In this document: positions 32,085-42,300 of the stretch, piece by piece
Numbering within the stretch: position 1 is the first letter of the stretch
Layout: each line of letters opens with the position of its first letter
Notes under the pieces: model-generated
What the model saw: the letters and a program-made list of their open reading frames with translations, nothing else
Database searches by the model: none
What the model was told of the DNA's origin: nothing
Translations under genes and position numbers: made by a program
NCBI GenBank assembly: GCA_019009955.1
Contig: CM032230.1
Coordinates: 6,386,501-6,450,500 of the forward strand
Source of the DNA: Riptortus pedestris
Taxonomy: Eukaryota; Arthropoda; Insecta; Hemiptera; Alydidae
Reading direction: 5' to 3'
Length of the DNA stretch: 64,000 nucleotides

Positions 32085-33025
32085 AAAATGGCCCTAACGA
32101 TTTTTCTCTACTTATCAGTTAGACAAATATTTCAAGGTTTAGCAAAGGCTATATGAGAATAGAAATTTCTACTAGGAGTGGGCGTTTCTTAGATTTCAAT
32201 ATAATTATTCGTGAATATTGATTCTTTGATATATGGAAAGAACAGATTATGTTCAGAATAACAATTACAATCCAAAAACATTATTAACATTTATTAATTT
32301 CGAATTTTTGACTTACGAATCCCAGACACCAGAGACCAAAGATTTTATTTGAAAATGCCTCAACAGAATTAAGAAATTTGTTGTATACCTATTGAGAGGA
32401 AAAATATTGTCAGCATGGGCTATTGCCCATTATATTTAGAGTATAAATATATACTCTTCTCAGAAGTGGGGGTATTCGTCGAAATCAAGTCATAAATTCG
32501 TCAATATCTGCGCAAATGTCTAGTTTAAACTAAATCTCTTTCTTTTGCATAAGCTAGTAAGGTAAGGACTGGCTTGCCACCTATTTCTGCCACCTGTTTC
32601 ATGGTTCATATAGGATAGATGAAATATTTCTATGTTATGTGTTAAGGCATGAATATATTCAGAGCCGTATAACATCATTTATACTGAGTATAAACGATTT
32701 TGCTGTGCATATATTTTCGAAATGGGACTCGCGCCGTTTCGAAATGAGATAATCCGCTATTTGGGTAAAGCCCCATTTTGCAGGCTGTACTTAGGGAGTT
32801 TGGCAAGAGGCGCTGTTTGCGTCAGGAGCTGACCAGCGGAACCAACGAATGCTAACTATGTTATGGAAGAACGGTTCGGTTTCGATACGTCCGAATTAAC
32901 ATTGGCCAACGTTGCAAACTTTCAGCGTGCTTTAAAAGTGCGTTAGTTAAGGCCGGCACAAAGGAAGTCTAATCAATGCCAGGGTTGATAAACAGTTCAG
33001 CTTTCCATGTTCAATTAGAGCAATT
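32085..33025. other. No recognised element
   Basis: About 0.9 kb. Near 32730-32960 the G+C content rises ('gactcgcgccgtttcg', 'ggaaccaacgaatgc'). No frame or motif identifies a gene. Confidence 0.3.
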
Positions 33026-33126
33026 AGATATTTAGCGGATTTCCTTTTTGGGGAAATGAGTTATTAAGGTTGTAATTTAGATTGGTGACGTTTAACAAAA
33101 ATGGTGACTGCTGGATCGCACAGACA

Positions 33127-33248
33127 AATATATATATATATATATATACACACACATATATGTATATATATATATGTATATACCCACCCACACACATATA
33201 TGTATATATATATATACGCACACATATATGTATATATATACACACACA

Positions 33249-33287
<39 letters not shown>

Positions 33288-33335
33288 TTATATGTATATA
33301 TAATATATAATATATATATATGTATATATATATTT
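33127..33335. repeat. Compound TA/CA/GTATA microsatellite
   Basis: TA runs alternate with 'cacacatatatgtatata' blocks that themselves form local palindromes. Frames of 70-107 codons crossing it encode only Y/I/C/H repeats and are not genes. Confidence 0.95.
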
Positions 33336-33371
33336 AATTTAGAACGGACCACATTTTCGTCATCCCTAGGT

Positions 33372-33526
33372 CCTTTTTTTGACCTGTGTGGTCAATCTTT
33401 AGGGTGTAGCGAGCCCAAATGTATAGACGCTGTTTATATGTATTATTTCGTTTATGGTTGTAATGTATTTGTTAATGGAGTATTTGATGAATTGTAATAA
33501 ATTATCACAAATAAAATATTTATATA
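33372..33526. mobile_element. Unidentified 155-base insertion in a P-side module
   Basis: Undisturbed copies read 'catctcctaggtaggatcga'. Here 'catccctaggt' and 'aggatcgatggac' are separated by about 155 bases starting 'cctttttttgacctg'. No terminal repeats are obvious. The right part is A/T-rich ('aaataaaatatttata'), compatible with a short retroposed sequence. Confidence 0.45.
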
Positions 33527-33630
33527 GGATCGATGGACATTTGAGAAAATTTTAATGATAGTGAAAAAGCATATATAGTACCATTCATGGAACATTCAAT
33601 TTGCAATAATATTTGTTCTGTATACTTTTC

Positions 33631-34307
33631 AGAAGATTTCCATCAGCTATTAAGGGCGTACTCATTTCAATTTCATCAAATGTCCATCGATCCTACCTAG
33701 GAAGTGACGAAAATGAGGTCCGTTTAAAATTTTATATATATATTTGTCCGTTAACGCAATGTTTTTTTCTGATCGTTACCAAACTCGATATTTAAGCGTT
33801 TCTAATTCTTTACTAATTTACCAAAAAAAAAAAAATTTGAAGAATTCGACGTCTTTTTCTCTCTCTCCAAATAAATATTCTTCACTTCCAACAAACACTG
33901 CTGTGGAAAAGATCAAGTTCGTTAACGGTTAAAATCGAACCAGTAGGAGGGGGGGGGGTTAGAGGGGGAGAATTTAAAAATATCTCCGGGGTTATGCGTC
34001 GGATAGAAGAATTGAATAGAATCAATCTTATTGAAAATGTAATGTTCTATAAATGTTGCTATGTACGTTTTTTCACTATCTTGATTATTAACTGAGATAT
34101 TTGCATATTATAGTTTTCGGTTTTCAGTGAAGCCCCATTCCTACTCATCTCACATTAACTGTATTCTATTATGTTATGAAGCACTTTATATGAAGCTTAA
34201 ATACCAAATATTGTTCTCATTGGACTTTTACGTTTCGAGATAAATGCAAATTAGACGCACGTGGGAAATCTGCTTAGTTAACGCAGCTCCTGCATGACGG
34301 ACTTTTT
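33631..34307 (+). mobile_element. TA-core element, complete, nested
   Basis: The P-end ('agaagatttccatcagctat') is decayed, followed by the P-side, a short TA run and a core interrupted by an A-rich patch near 33824. The H-end is intact ('gtgggaaatctgcttagtta', hairpin, 'gacggacttttt'). The right junction falls at a T tract: 'ttttt' is followed by 'cgtatcatgagtac', where undisturbed hosts read 'tttttcgaaaatcgcgtcat'. Confidence 0.78.
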
Positions 34308-34357
34308 CGTATCATGAGTACAACGTCAATAGCAGATTTCGTTTAAGGGTAATCTGC

Positions 34358-34905
34358 TAATAAAGAAATCTAATTAAGGGATCTGACTGTAATGTAAAGT
34401 TGCTGTTGTGTGACCTAGTTCGACTACCGGACTAAAATCTGAAGGGGGGTTGCTACCGGTATACAGGATCGTGACTGGCTCCAGTAACGTAGGCTATACA
34501 ATCTGGAGAAGGCTCTATGCCTATGGAGGCTCCAGCACGGATATAGGCCAATATACCTGCCCATTCTCCAGTATGGGCTACATACACAGATATTGCACAC
34601 CAGCAATGCACGGAATGTAGTAAGTCGTCCTGGCAATGAAGGCCATGGGGGAGGGGGCACGATTCTAACAATAATTCGGTAAATTGGAAATAAAAACAGC
34701 TATTCTAAAGGGAACATTTTAAGCCTTTGTCATAAGGTGTGCTTCGATATCATAAGTTTCATTTTAAAAAATGTAATAATACTAAGACAAAGACTAAAAG
34801 AAGGATCCCTGGCTACAAAAACAAGAAGGAAGTAACAAGATTATTAAGAAAAATGTGGAAGAAACTTGATATCACCAAGACTCAACGAGACAAAGAAAAT
34901 ATTCA
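34358..34905. other. Unrecognised, GC-richer block at 34430-34680
   Basis: The block around 34440-34670 is markedly richer in G and C than the window average. It has two overlapping minus-strand frames (34424-34660, 34453-34671) but no domain I can name. It contains internal inverted words (ctccag...ctggag). It could be a fragment of an unrelated element. Confidence 0.35.
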
Positions 34906-34916
34906 AGTGAGTTGAA

Positions 34917-35306
34917 TATGTAACCCTTCCCTATATAGCAAGGGCACCCAAAACACTGGCAAAAATACTCCGGAAACATCATTAAAGAATAGTATTCAAG
35001 CCACACAAAATATTCAATGAATATTGTAAATGTCCGAATGGCACCCAATTATTGTGGGCTGAACCACGTGATTGCGGTAAAGTTTATTTGGGATAGAAAG
35101 TTAAGAAAACCGCTACAAGAGTAACCCAACGCTTAGCTGATCTGAAACATCAGAGAATAAAAACATACGCCCTAACTAGACACGCAAGTATTTGTTTTCG
35201 CCAAATTAAACTCGACAGGACAAAACTTCCACATAGTGAAGACCACCTTGGTAGAAGACCTGTTCTAGAAGCTCTAGAAATAAGCCAGAGAACAAATACA
35301 ATATAA
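34917..35306 (+). pseudogene. C-terminal part of a Penelope-like retroelement ORF (GIY-YIG region)
   Basis: One reading frame spans 34917-35306 with only two internal stops. It starts YVTLPYIARAPKTLAKILRK, then has RIVFKPHKIF, CKCPNGTQLLWAEPRDCGKV followed by YLG, and later YALTRHASICF, PHSEDHLGRR and PVLEALEIS. A 'P-Y-I...L..ILRKH...VFKP' block before a C-rich 'C..VY.G' segment and a closing 'LEALEI' matches the linker and GIY-YIG endonuclease of Penelope-like elements. The reverse transcriptase should lie upstream but is absent, so the copy is 5'-truncated. In-frame stops at the expected loop positions make it non-functional. A diverged relative of its downstream DNA (35348-35400) occurs in the palindrome at 56101-56370. 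Confidence 0.72.
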
Positions 35307-35425
35307 GGCGTGGCCGGTGTTATACTCTCCAATTAAAAACCCTGGTTCACGAAGATGGACGCATTTCCATTGAACAATACAAGTTCAAACAGCTGGAGAA
35401 GATAGCCAAACGCCTCACAATGAAA
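35307..35425 (+). mobile_element. 3' flank of the Penelope-like relic
   Basis: 'cgaagatggacgcatttcc' and 'aagttcaaacagctggagaa' follow the ORF relic. The same words, slightly changed, form both arms of the palindrome at 56101-56370, so this segment is a shared terminal region of a Penelope-type element. Confidence 0.6.
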
Positions 35426-35542
35426 AGTTACATCTCATTTATTTATTAATTAAATTATCTTACTTTTTATAGGTTTCCTATAGAAAAGATAAATAATATT
35501 GTACTCTTATCAATTCAACAATTATTTTTAATGGAAGTCATA

Positions 35543-35544
<2 letters not shown>

Positions 35545-35600
<56 letters not shown>
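35545..35600. repeat. (TA)n microsatellite beside a LINE 3' tail
   Basis: A pure TA run ends in 'cacatatacatattat' directly before the (TTTA)n tail of the LINE 3' end. It is not in a TA-core element. Confidence 0.95.
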
Positions 35601-35604
<4 letters not shown>

Positions 35605-35609
<5 letters not shown>

Positions 35610-35890
35610 TATTATTTATTTATTTGGTAAGCATCCGCAACTAGGCGATGTCGCTCAGTATCATTTATTTTCAATTCCTTAAATTAAAATGTTAAAATAA
35701 CGAAATAAAAGAAAAATGTTTTAAAAATTGTTAAAACAGTATAAAATATAGCTATATATAACACTAAGGAATAAAATAAAACTAAGGTACGGTTAAAATA
35801 AAACTATGTAAAACTATAATTTTGCGACAAATCCTGGCTTGAGGATGATGAAAGTCTAAGACACAAGTTAAAAATGTATTATACAGCCTT
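35605..35890 (-). mobile_element. LINE 3' UTR, 5'-truncated copy
   Basis: Read on the minus strand it ends with 'ctgagcgacatcgcctagt', 'tgcggatgcttacc' and an (AAAT)n tail. It matches the split LINE at 9725-9852 plus 11193-11340, without the intervening insertion. This shows the two halves there were once contiguous. No ORF remains. Confidence 0.75.
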
Positions 35891-35937
35891 GTTCGCAAAA
35901 AAACACAAACACGAGTTATTGGCATAATATGAGATAA

Positions 35938-36443
35938 AGTAGGCTTATTCAAGGATGCGATTGTTCCTAGTAATTAAATCACTGAATATAGTATCATTAT
36001 CCATATCAATGAGCTAGCAGCCATCTTTAAACAATAAGTAATTTGACATTATTCTCACAATATACTCGTATGTGGCTGGTTTCCATTATTCTCTCTGTAA
36101 TAAGTAAGGAACTGAAAATAGTTCCAGACCATTTTCTTTATGGATAGGGATATACACTCTAAACGAATAGCGTTTTGGCATATCTAAGCACCAACATGAA
36201 ACTAAGACCTTAGGTTTCTTTTAGAGTATATGTCCCTATCTATAAAGAAAAAGGCCTGGAACTATTTTCAGTTTCTTACTTCTTACAACGAGACTAATGG
36301 AAAACAGCCATAGACATTGTTAGACTAATGTCAAATTACTTATTGTTTTAAGATGACTGCTAGCTCATCGATATGGATAATGATGCACAGGTGATTCAGT
36401 GATTTAATTACTAGGAACAATCGCATCCTTGGATATGCCTACT
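35938..36443. mobile_element. Long foldback element, ~225-bp arms
   Basis: The left arm (35938-36163) starts agtaggcttattcaaggatg. The right arm (36219-36443) reverse complements to agtaggcatatccaaggatg, and both continue with the same order of words, for example 'cgattgttcctagtaattaa', 'aataagtaatttgacatta' and 'ctgaaaatagttcca', through to 'ctctaa'. Only about 55 bases separate the arms. Identity looks roughly 85 percent by eye, with small gaps. No ORF is present. It could be a snapback MITE or an inverted duplication. Confidence 0.85.
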
Positions 36444-36589
36444 TTGATCGTCACCGATGTGGAATGTTGGAGATACACTGCCGAACCACTCAGTCAAACT
36501 ACCTTTCGTTACGTGAGTATAATTTCATTTATATTTACTTCGATGTTTTTGTTCACAATAAAAGCTCTTGGTTTTTAGCAATTCTTAAG

Positions 36590-36860
36590 AAAAGTCCAAA
36601 ACCGAGGTTAAGCGTAAACTAGGCAGATTTTCCACGCACTGGAGCATGAAATACTGAAGATTTCGTAGCTGGGACTAAAACATTTTTTTTTTAATTATTG
36701 AGGCGTTAACGAACTTGGTCTTTAGTTTTACCCCATAAGATGGGGACTTACCTATTTTCATTATCTCCTTGGTAGGGGCGGAGGACTTTCGGAGGAGTTT
36801 TTTAAGAAATCACAAAGTGTGTACAACCTCAATTGCTAATAGCTGGTTTACCTTAAGAGA
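36590..36860 (-). mobile_element. TA-core element, internally deleted
   Basis: A degraded H-end ('aaaagtccaaaaccgagg', 'aaactaggcagattttcc') passes quickly into the end of the core ('gcgttaacgaacttggtctt') and then a P-side ('ttggtaggggcggagg', 'gtacaacctcaattgct'). The microsatellite and most of the core are gone. Confidence 0.6.
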
Positions 36861-37308
36861 TGCAATTGTTTGAGAGACATCATTCAGCAGCATGCATAAT
36901 TTAACTGATGATAAGAATTAGGAGAACTCCAAATGCTCTTAACTTTTCTTCTGCTTTGACGAACTGACGTTGGCTAGGTAAGTTTCATCACTATTTCATG
37001 ACCACCCTTCAGGCATAGCTTTCAACGATATTTATTTGGTGGACAGTTCTTGCCTCAGGAAACAAACACGAAGAACGGCTTCTTTGAATCAATCAATGCA
37101 CAATCCAGGCCCATTACGAAGAGAATGCAAAATAAATTATGCAATAGGGTTGCAGCGGGAGTTGCAGGAACAATAATGACGTAGTTTTCGGCCACGACCA
37201 AACGGTAACGGCTGTGCAATTAGTACTCAATTTGGTATAATTGTGCCACCCCAAAGACCAAAGGAAGGGAAAGATTGCGGAAATAATAAGCTGTTGCACA
37301 CGACTCTT
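36861..37308. other. No recognised feature
   Basis: The composition is slightly less AT-rich. An 80-codon minus-strand frame (37114-37356) overlaps the next TA-core H-end and is unlikely to be coding. Confidence 0.3.
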
Positions 37309-37904
37309 AGTTAAGTCCGTCACGCAGGTGTTGCGTAAACTAAGCAGATTTCCCACGTGATGAAATGATAAGACGATGATGCCACCCCAAATTCAATATT
37401 CAAATATCCACAAATAAAAAGCCTATGTAACCGAAATTTCAGGTTAAGTTGGGCACAAGATAATTAGTGACACTACTGGCTTACTGGATGTTAAAAACGT
37501 TCAAAATAAACAGTTCACGGTTAATATTCAAGATAAATAAAACAATGTATTTACCAACATTTATAGAGCACTGCATTTTTAATAAGATGAGTTCTATACT
37601 TATAATGACAGAGATATATCGAATTTTTGAAATCCCTTACCATTTAAAACTCTCTCCCAATGGTCTGATTTGAGCCATTAACGAACTTCATGTTTAGATC
37701 TTTATGTAGATCTAAGTATCGAGTTTGGTGACAATAAAAACAATTTAAGTCCACTAGAGCGTTAAGTGTTAAATATAAATATAGTGAATTGACCTCATTT
37801 TCCTTATCTCCTGACTAGGATCAGTGAACGTTTGAATTTTTTTTTTCAGAAACCACGTCATGAGCAGGAAATCAACAGCAGATTTCTCTTAGGGGAAATC
37901 TGCT
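37309..37904 (-). mobile_element. TA-core element with both ends, microsatellite nearly lost
   Basis: The H-end is 'ttaagtccgtcacgcaggtg' and the P-end is 'taggggaaatctgct'. One core ('aacagttcacggttaatatt') is followed by 'gtccactagagcgttaagtg'. Only 'aaatataaatatagtg' remains where (TA)n would be, so microsatellite expansion is not obligatory. Confidence 0.78.
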
Positions 37905-38615
37905 AAAATTGCATACCGTGAGAAACCTCACTGAGTGACTGCTTTCGGCCCATTACGATGCATAAGACCTTGACTCAGCTGTGAGTAACGAAGATGTTCC
38001 ACTGTGACCTACTCAGAACAATTAATGCAGTCACAAAAAGACCATAAACATTTACGAGCTAGTCAAGCCATGGACTAATTACCAAGTTGCTTATTTTATC
38101 GCTCCGGCAATATATTATTGGTATATAGCTCAGGTGACTATGGGAGAGGGATTGGGAAACATGAGAACTGTTCAGTTTGGAACGGCTTGCAATAGGTTCT
38201 TGTAATGATGGACTGCAGTCTGTGGGAAACTCTTTGGGAACTGGGTCTTATTGTTGCATCAAACAGATTGATACTCGCTCGTTCGGAACGAAAAGTTTCA
38301 TCAAATGGAATACTTTTTGCATCTTGTTAACATGACATCTGCACAAAAAAACAAAACAGAAATACTTGATTATGCATTTAAAGTATAAGCTCTCTACCAC
38401 TACAGGATTGTTTCTTTCGATTGTGGTGTACAAATATTTCTTATCAATACAGGAATTGATTTCCCAGTTTTGTATTCTGTATTTTTTTTTTTACATTATT
38501 TTTTTTTATTTACATCCTTCAATTTGCTATATCCGTTCTGGCAAAAAGACCTCTAAAACCTTTGTTTTTATTAGCGCATATTTCTCGATTCCCCCCCCCA
38601 AACTATTTCTTATTA
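37905..38615. other. No recognised feature
   Basis: Short frames on both strands at 38248-38650 consist largely of AT-rich sequence with homopolymers. No element was identified. Confidence 0.3.
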
Positions 38616-38722
38616 TTAGCAGATTCCACTCAAAGAAAATCAGCTACTGAGGTTGTACTCGTGACGCTCTTTTCGGAAAAATGTCATCAAATGTAAGAGA
38701 TGAAGAATTAGGCCCGTTCAAA

Positions 38723-38727
<5 letters not shown>

Positions 38728-38784
<57 letters not shown>
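38728..38784. repeat. (TA)n microsatellite
   Basis: Pure TA in the standard slot, ending where the MITE starts (tcgacagtg). Confidence 0.95.
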
Positions 38785-38788
<4 letters not shown>

Positions 38789-39051
38789 CAGTGCTGATCA
38801 GCAACCTCGTATGCCAAAAAAATGAAATAAATCTTGAATTGAATGCATATTTACATTACTTTTACTTTTCTTGATGTTCTGTTTAAAGGCTATATTCTAA
38901 GTTATTTTATATTGTTCACGTGTACTTTGAGGTAGTTGGAAGTAATATATCAATATTTTCATTTACTGAGTGATTTAATCAGTTTTTTATGTGTCCTATA
39001 AAAGTGATATTTTTTTGGCATACACTGAGGTTATGTGATCAACACGGTCGA
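38785..39051. mobile_element. TIR MITE, ~267 bp, in a TA run
   Basis: The left end reads tcgacagtgctgatcagcaa. The right end, reverse complemented, reads tcgaccgtgttgatcacata. Both continue with 'acctc' and 'tatgccaaaaaaat', giving imperfect terminal inverted repeats of about 40 bases. Flanking TA is consistent with a Tc1/mariner-type TA target but is not diagnostic inside (TA)n. There is no ORF. Confidence 0.8.
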
Positions 39052-39950
39052 TATAGTCGTCTGTTACCGCTCTAGATGTCACAATTATTGTTTAATTGTT
39101 ACCAAACTAGGTGTTTATGCCAAATTAAAGATGAAGTTATTTAACGGCTACAAACTGGACCTGGCGAAGGGGAGGGGGTTTAGAGGGGGAGAATTTGGAA
39201 AATTCGAAATTTCCCCATTGTTCTACTTCAGATCAAAAAAGTGTATGGAACGACCCTTATCGATAATAAAATAGTCTATAAATGTTGCTAAATACTTATT
39301 TTCTCTAAATTTAATAATAATGGAGATATTTGGAGTTATTAGTTTCAGCCTTCAGTAAACCCCCACTCCTGCTCATGTCCTGATGACAAAGGCTGTTATA
39401 ACATGAACCTGTACATCAAAAGGACGCTAATTTCAACATGAGCTAGGAAGTCATAATGAACCTTTGAACTCAATCACACACGCTTTCGTTACATTCAACA
39501 CTGAAGATGATATTTGTGGCAAAATCAGAGCAGGAAAAGGGGTGGTTTGGAGAGGGAGAGGAATTCGAAAATTCAAAATATTTCCTTTGTTGCGAGTCGG
39601 GTCGTAAAATGTTATAGAATCAATTTTCTTAAACTATCCAAGCTCAACAATTTTTGCTTGATGCATTGTTTCGTTATATAAGTACTAAGCCTTATTCATG
39701 CTGTCTTGTTTTCTGCCTTCAGGAAACACACTTCTACTCGTCGGTTATTGTAATAGAAATAGAGAGCATATGGTGAGATGAGATCACGTGTGGCGTATCT
39801 GCACGTGGGAAATCTGCTTAGTTTACGCAGCTCCTGCGTGACGGGTTTTTTTTTTAATTTCCGCCTCCATTCCAGTCTACGATGTTCTAAAGAAGAACCC
39901 TACTTTAATGGTGGACGTCCTATAAGAAATTAGCAAACAAAGCAGATATT

Positions 39951-40192
39951 TATTTTCTCCGGTAAGAAAAAGCGGCTTGTTCCTTCACTGTTATTTATTG
40001 CCGCGACAAAGAGTTTTCAGAGCATATCATCAGCGCCCTGCTCTTCACAAAGATGTGTGAAGGGGTCATCCTCGGTTCCAGTATCATCTTTGTGAAGAGG
40101 GCACTGATGTTGGAGCGTATGCTCTGAAAGCCCTCTATCGTAACGAATAAACAACAGCGAAGGAACGAGGCGTCTTTTATTACCTGAGATAA
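39951..40192. mobile_element. Second long foldback, ~100-bp arms
   Basis: The left arm (about 39951-40055) includes 'gttccttcactgttatttat', 'tcagagcatatcatc' and 'ctcttcacaaagatg'. The right arm (40085-40192) reverse complements to 'gttccttcgctgttgtttat', 'tcagagcatacgctc' and 'ctcttcacaaagatg'. The loop is about 29 bases. The overlapping minus-strand frames (39995-40259) read through both arms and are structural artefacts. It is unrelated in sequence to the foldback at 35938-36443. Confidence 0.82.
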
Positions 40193-40670
40193 TAATTCCT
40201 TCGCCATCCAGCACCTCAAAAAAATGGATATTTATTTTCTTTTGCCCAGATTTAACCAAATTTCATCTTTTTATTAGAACAAGTAATAATAGCTATTTAA
40301 TTATTCGCACATGATTTTCCTTACTTTCTCTTGGAAAAGATTATTAACCTCATTTCTTTGTCCTCTAGATAGATTCGACGAACATTTGAAGGATCCGCCT
40401 TATACTCGTGTCAAGTAAGAAAATTCAATGGCTAATTCCCCCAAAAGAATGAATAAGAAGGCTAAACCACAAGAATTAAGGGGCAAAGCACAATCGTGAG
40501 AGGTTCATAACTATTAAATGAAAAGAAGGTAGTTATTTACTGTAATCTGTTATAGTTCCTTGATCAGCAGTTATGCTTCCTAGCAATTTAATCTAACTGC
40601 TAGATTCGGGTAACTAAATTACCTTAAATCTCTTGCTGTTTATGTAATTAGTCTATCAAAACAAGAAAAA
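40193..40670. other. No recognised feature
   Basis: A few P-side-like words appear near 40375-40440 ('tcgacgaacatttgaagg', 'tcaatggctaattccc'), too decayed to call a copy with confidence. No gene. Confidence 0.35.
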
Positions 40671-40674
40671 AAAA

Positions 40675-41948
40675 ACAAAATGCTCATCAAACAGGCCCTG
40701 AGTAAACTAAGTATATTAGAATAAGCCTCGCTGATGACCTCATCTTACCACCAATTCTCTGTTTTTTCGGCGGTACGAAGTCTATGAAATGTTACTTGGA
40801 CCAGAGGTATTTAGTGACTGTGGTACTTGAAGTGAAATTCAGAAGACTAGAAGTGGGGGTTGACAAATGATTGAATCCAAAAATATGCCCAAAGTCCGTT
40901 AATATTCGATCCAGAAACAACATTTTTGAAACAATAGTTATAGGAAATTAAAATTTCCTATAACATAACTTATATAATTTTTTTTTATCCAACTGGTAGT
41001 TACCGAGATATTTCGAATTTTCTATTATTCCTCCGTCTAACTTTTTCTAATGAATAGTTTAGAATATGAACACACGTCTTACACAGTAAAAGTACGAAGG
41101 GGCTGCGTAAACTAAGCAGATTTACCTCGTGTTTGTAACTATAACACACATGTTATTTCAGGTTGTGATTTCACCGCACCACACATTCTGACTGAAGACC
41201 GGAAAGCAGGAATTATTCGCTTAATATTTCAGTTACGAAAAACAATATAGAGCATTGTTATTTTAAAAAGATTGGTCCTACACCATTTCTCGTAATAACG
41301 GAGGTTTTTTAAATTTTCGATCCCCCCCCCCATCTAGCCCCCCACCCCAATTTCTAGTGCGATTTCAGCCAATAACATAATAAGTAGTGTTGACTGAAAA
41401 AATAAAAGACCGAGTATGATGTAGACGAAATAAACATTTAATCTTAATTGATTTGCATGTAACTCAAACAGTAAAACTTTAATGAAATAATATTTGGTAT
41501 TTAAGTGCAGAATAAAGTGTTTCATTACAACAACTTAATGTTATTATTACATGAGTCGGAATGAGCGTTTACTGAATTCTAAAAACTAAAAATATCTCGG
41601 TTAACATTCATCACAGAGAATATATGTAAATAACAACATTTATTGTAATTACATTTGCTATAATATTTGTTCTATACAAGTTTTCAATTGTATATATAAT
41701 AATCGGAGACTTTTCGATATTTCCTCCTCCTACATCCTGGTCCGATTTTAGTTGTTAACGGTCTTTAGTATTGCAAGAAACTCTTATAAAACGTCTCAAA
41801 AAAAATTTTGGTCGCAATTACCGTCAACAGACAAATGTGTATGTGTGTTATAAATAATTTTGGGGGACCTCATTTTCGCCATCTCCTGCGAAGGATCGAT
41901 GAAGATTTGAGGACATTTTTCGAAAATCACGTCATGAGTACAATCTCA
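40675..41948 (-). mobile_element. Two overlapping TA-core remnants ending in a P-side
   Basis: A decayed H-end at 40675 ('caaacaggccctgagtaaac') leads into a core to about 41040. A second H-end at 41092 ('tacgaaggggctgcgtaaac') starts another body with two cores (about 41200-41420 and 41570-41800). A very short microsatellite ('gtgtatgtgtgttat') and a P-side follow. The P-end is interrupted at 41949 by a SINE. Confidence 0.68.
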
Positions 41949-42195
41949 ATAGCTGATTATTATTATTTATTAACGTCCACTTTTTGCAACGTAGGCTAAT
42001 TGGGATGGGTTATCTATAGGTTACCAATATTTTCTAGCCAGGGTTGGATTTTAGGATGTTTTTTAATGAATTTCGTCACTAAATAATTTCCTTTGCCCAG
42101 GCGAGAATCGAACTCGCCACTCTAGGTTTACCATGTGAAATAAAGGTCAACGCTTTAACTCAAATGGCTAACCTGAGCCCCAAAATAGCTGATTA
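41949..42195 (-). mobile_element. Full-length tRNA-derived SINE with 11-bp target duplication
   Basis: atagctgatta at 41949-41959 and 42185-42195 flanks the body (41960-42184). On the minus strand the head reads 'ggggctcaggttagccattt', an A-box-like region, then the B box 'gagttcgattctc'. The body has 'ccctggctagaaaatattgg' and 'cccatcccaattagcc', and the tail is 'gacgttaataaataataa'. The tRNA-like head with A and B boxes implies Pol III transcription. The target site is the P-end of a TA-core element. This is the most complete copy of the family here. Two B-box-proximal mismatches aside, it looks relatively young. Confidence 0.9.
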
Positions 42196-42300
42196 ATCTA
42201 AAAGTTCAATGAAAAACAATATTTGGTGCATATATTTGCTTCGAATAAAGTGGTTCATGATTTTACACAATTATTGTTAATATGAAATGAGTTAGAGATT
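42196..42300 (-). mobile_element. TA-core body fragment
   Basis: 'aaaagttcaatgaaaaacaa', 'cttcgaataaagtggttcat' and 'attattgttaatatgaaatg' are the block between the two core units of the long form. It has no ends. Confidence 0.6.

Larger units (their letters stand above)
33028..34357. mobile_element. Chimeric TA-core element interrupted twice
   Basis: It begins with a P-end-like palindrome (33031, 'agcggatttcctttttgggg') fused to 'ggtgacgtttaacaaaaatg' and then a complex TA/CA microsatellite (33127-33335). The P-side words 'gaacggaccacattttcgtc' follow. A foreign 155-base piece (33372-33526), then an inverted complete copy (33631-34307) interrupt it. It closes with 'atgagtacaacgtcaatagc' and a palindrome ending at 34357. 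Two ends of P type mean the outer copy is rearranged. Confidence 0.6.
38618..39855 (+). mobile_element. TA-core element, long form, carrying a MITE in its TA run
   Basis: The P-end is at 38618 ('agcagattccactcaaag'), then the P-side and (TA)n at 38728-38784. A TIR element follows (38785-39051), after which the host resumes with 'gtctgttaccgctctagatg'. Two core units lie at about 39080-39380 and 39480-39740. The H-end is intact ('gggaaatctgcttagtttac', hairpin, 'tgacgggtttttttttt'). Confidence 0.82.

Noticed and set aside
33024..33352. Several open frames of 69-107 codons on both strands
   Set aside because: They translate the TA/CA microsatellite into Y/I/C/H repeats. The same applies to frames at 4150-4353, 11020-11107, 46596-46955, 54078-54479, 55861-56178 and 57101-57313.
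42090..42184. tRNA-like A and B boxes that could be a tRNA gene
   Set aside because: They form the head of a SINE with a target duplication; a cloverleaf with acceptor stem and anticodon arm is not formed. The same holds for 61305-61400 and 44960-45030.
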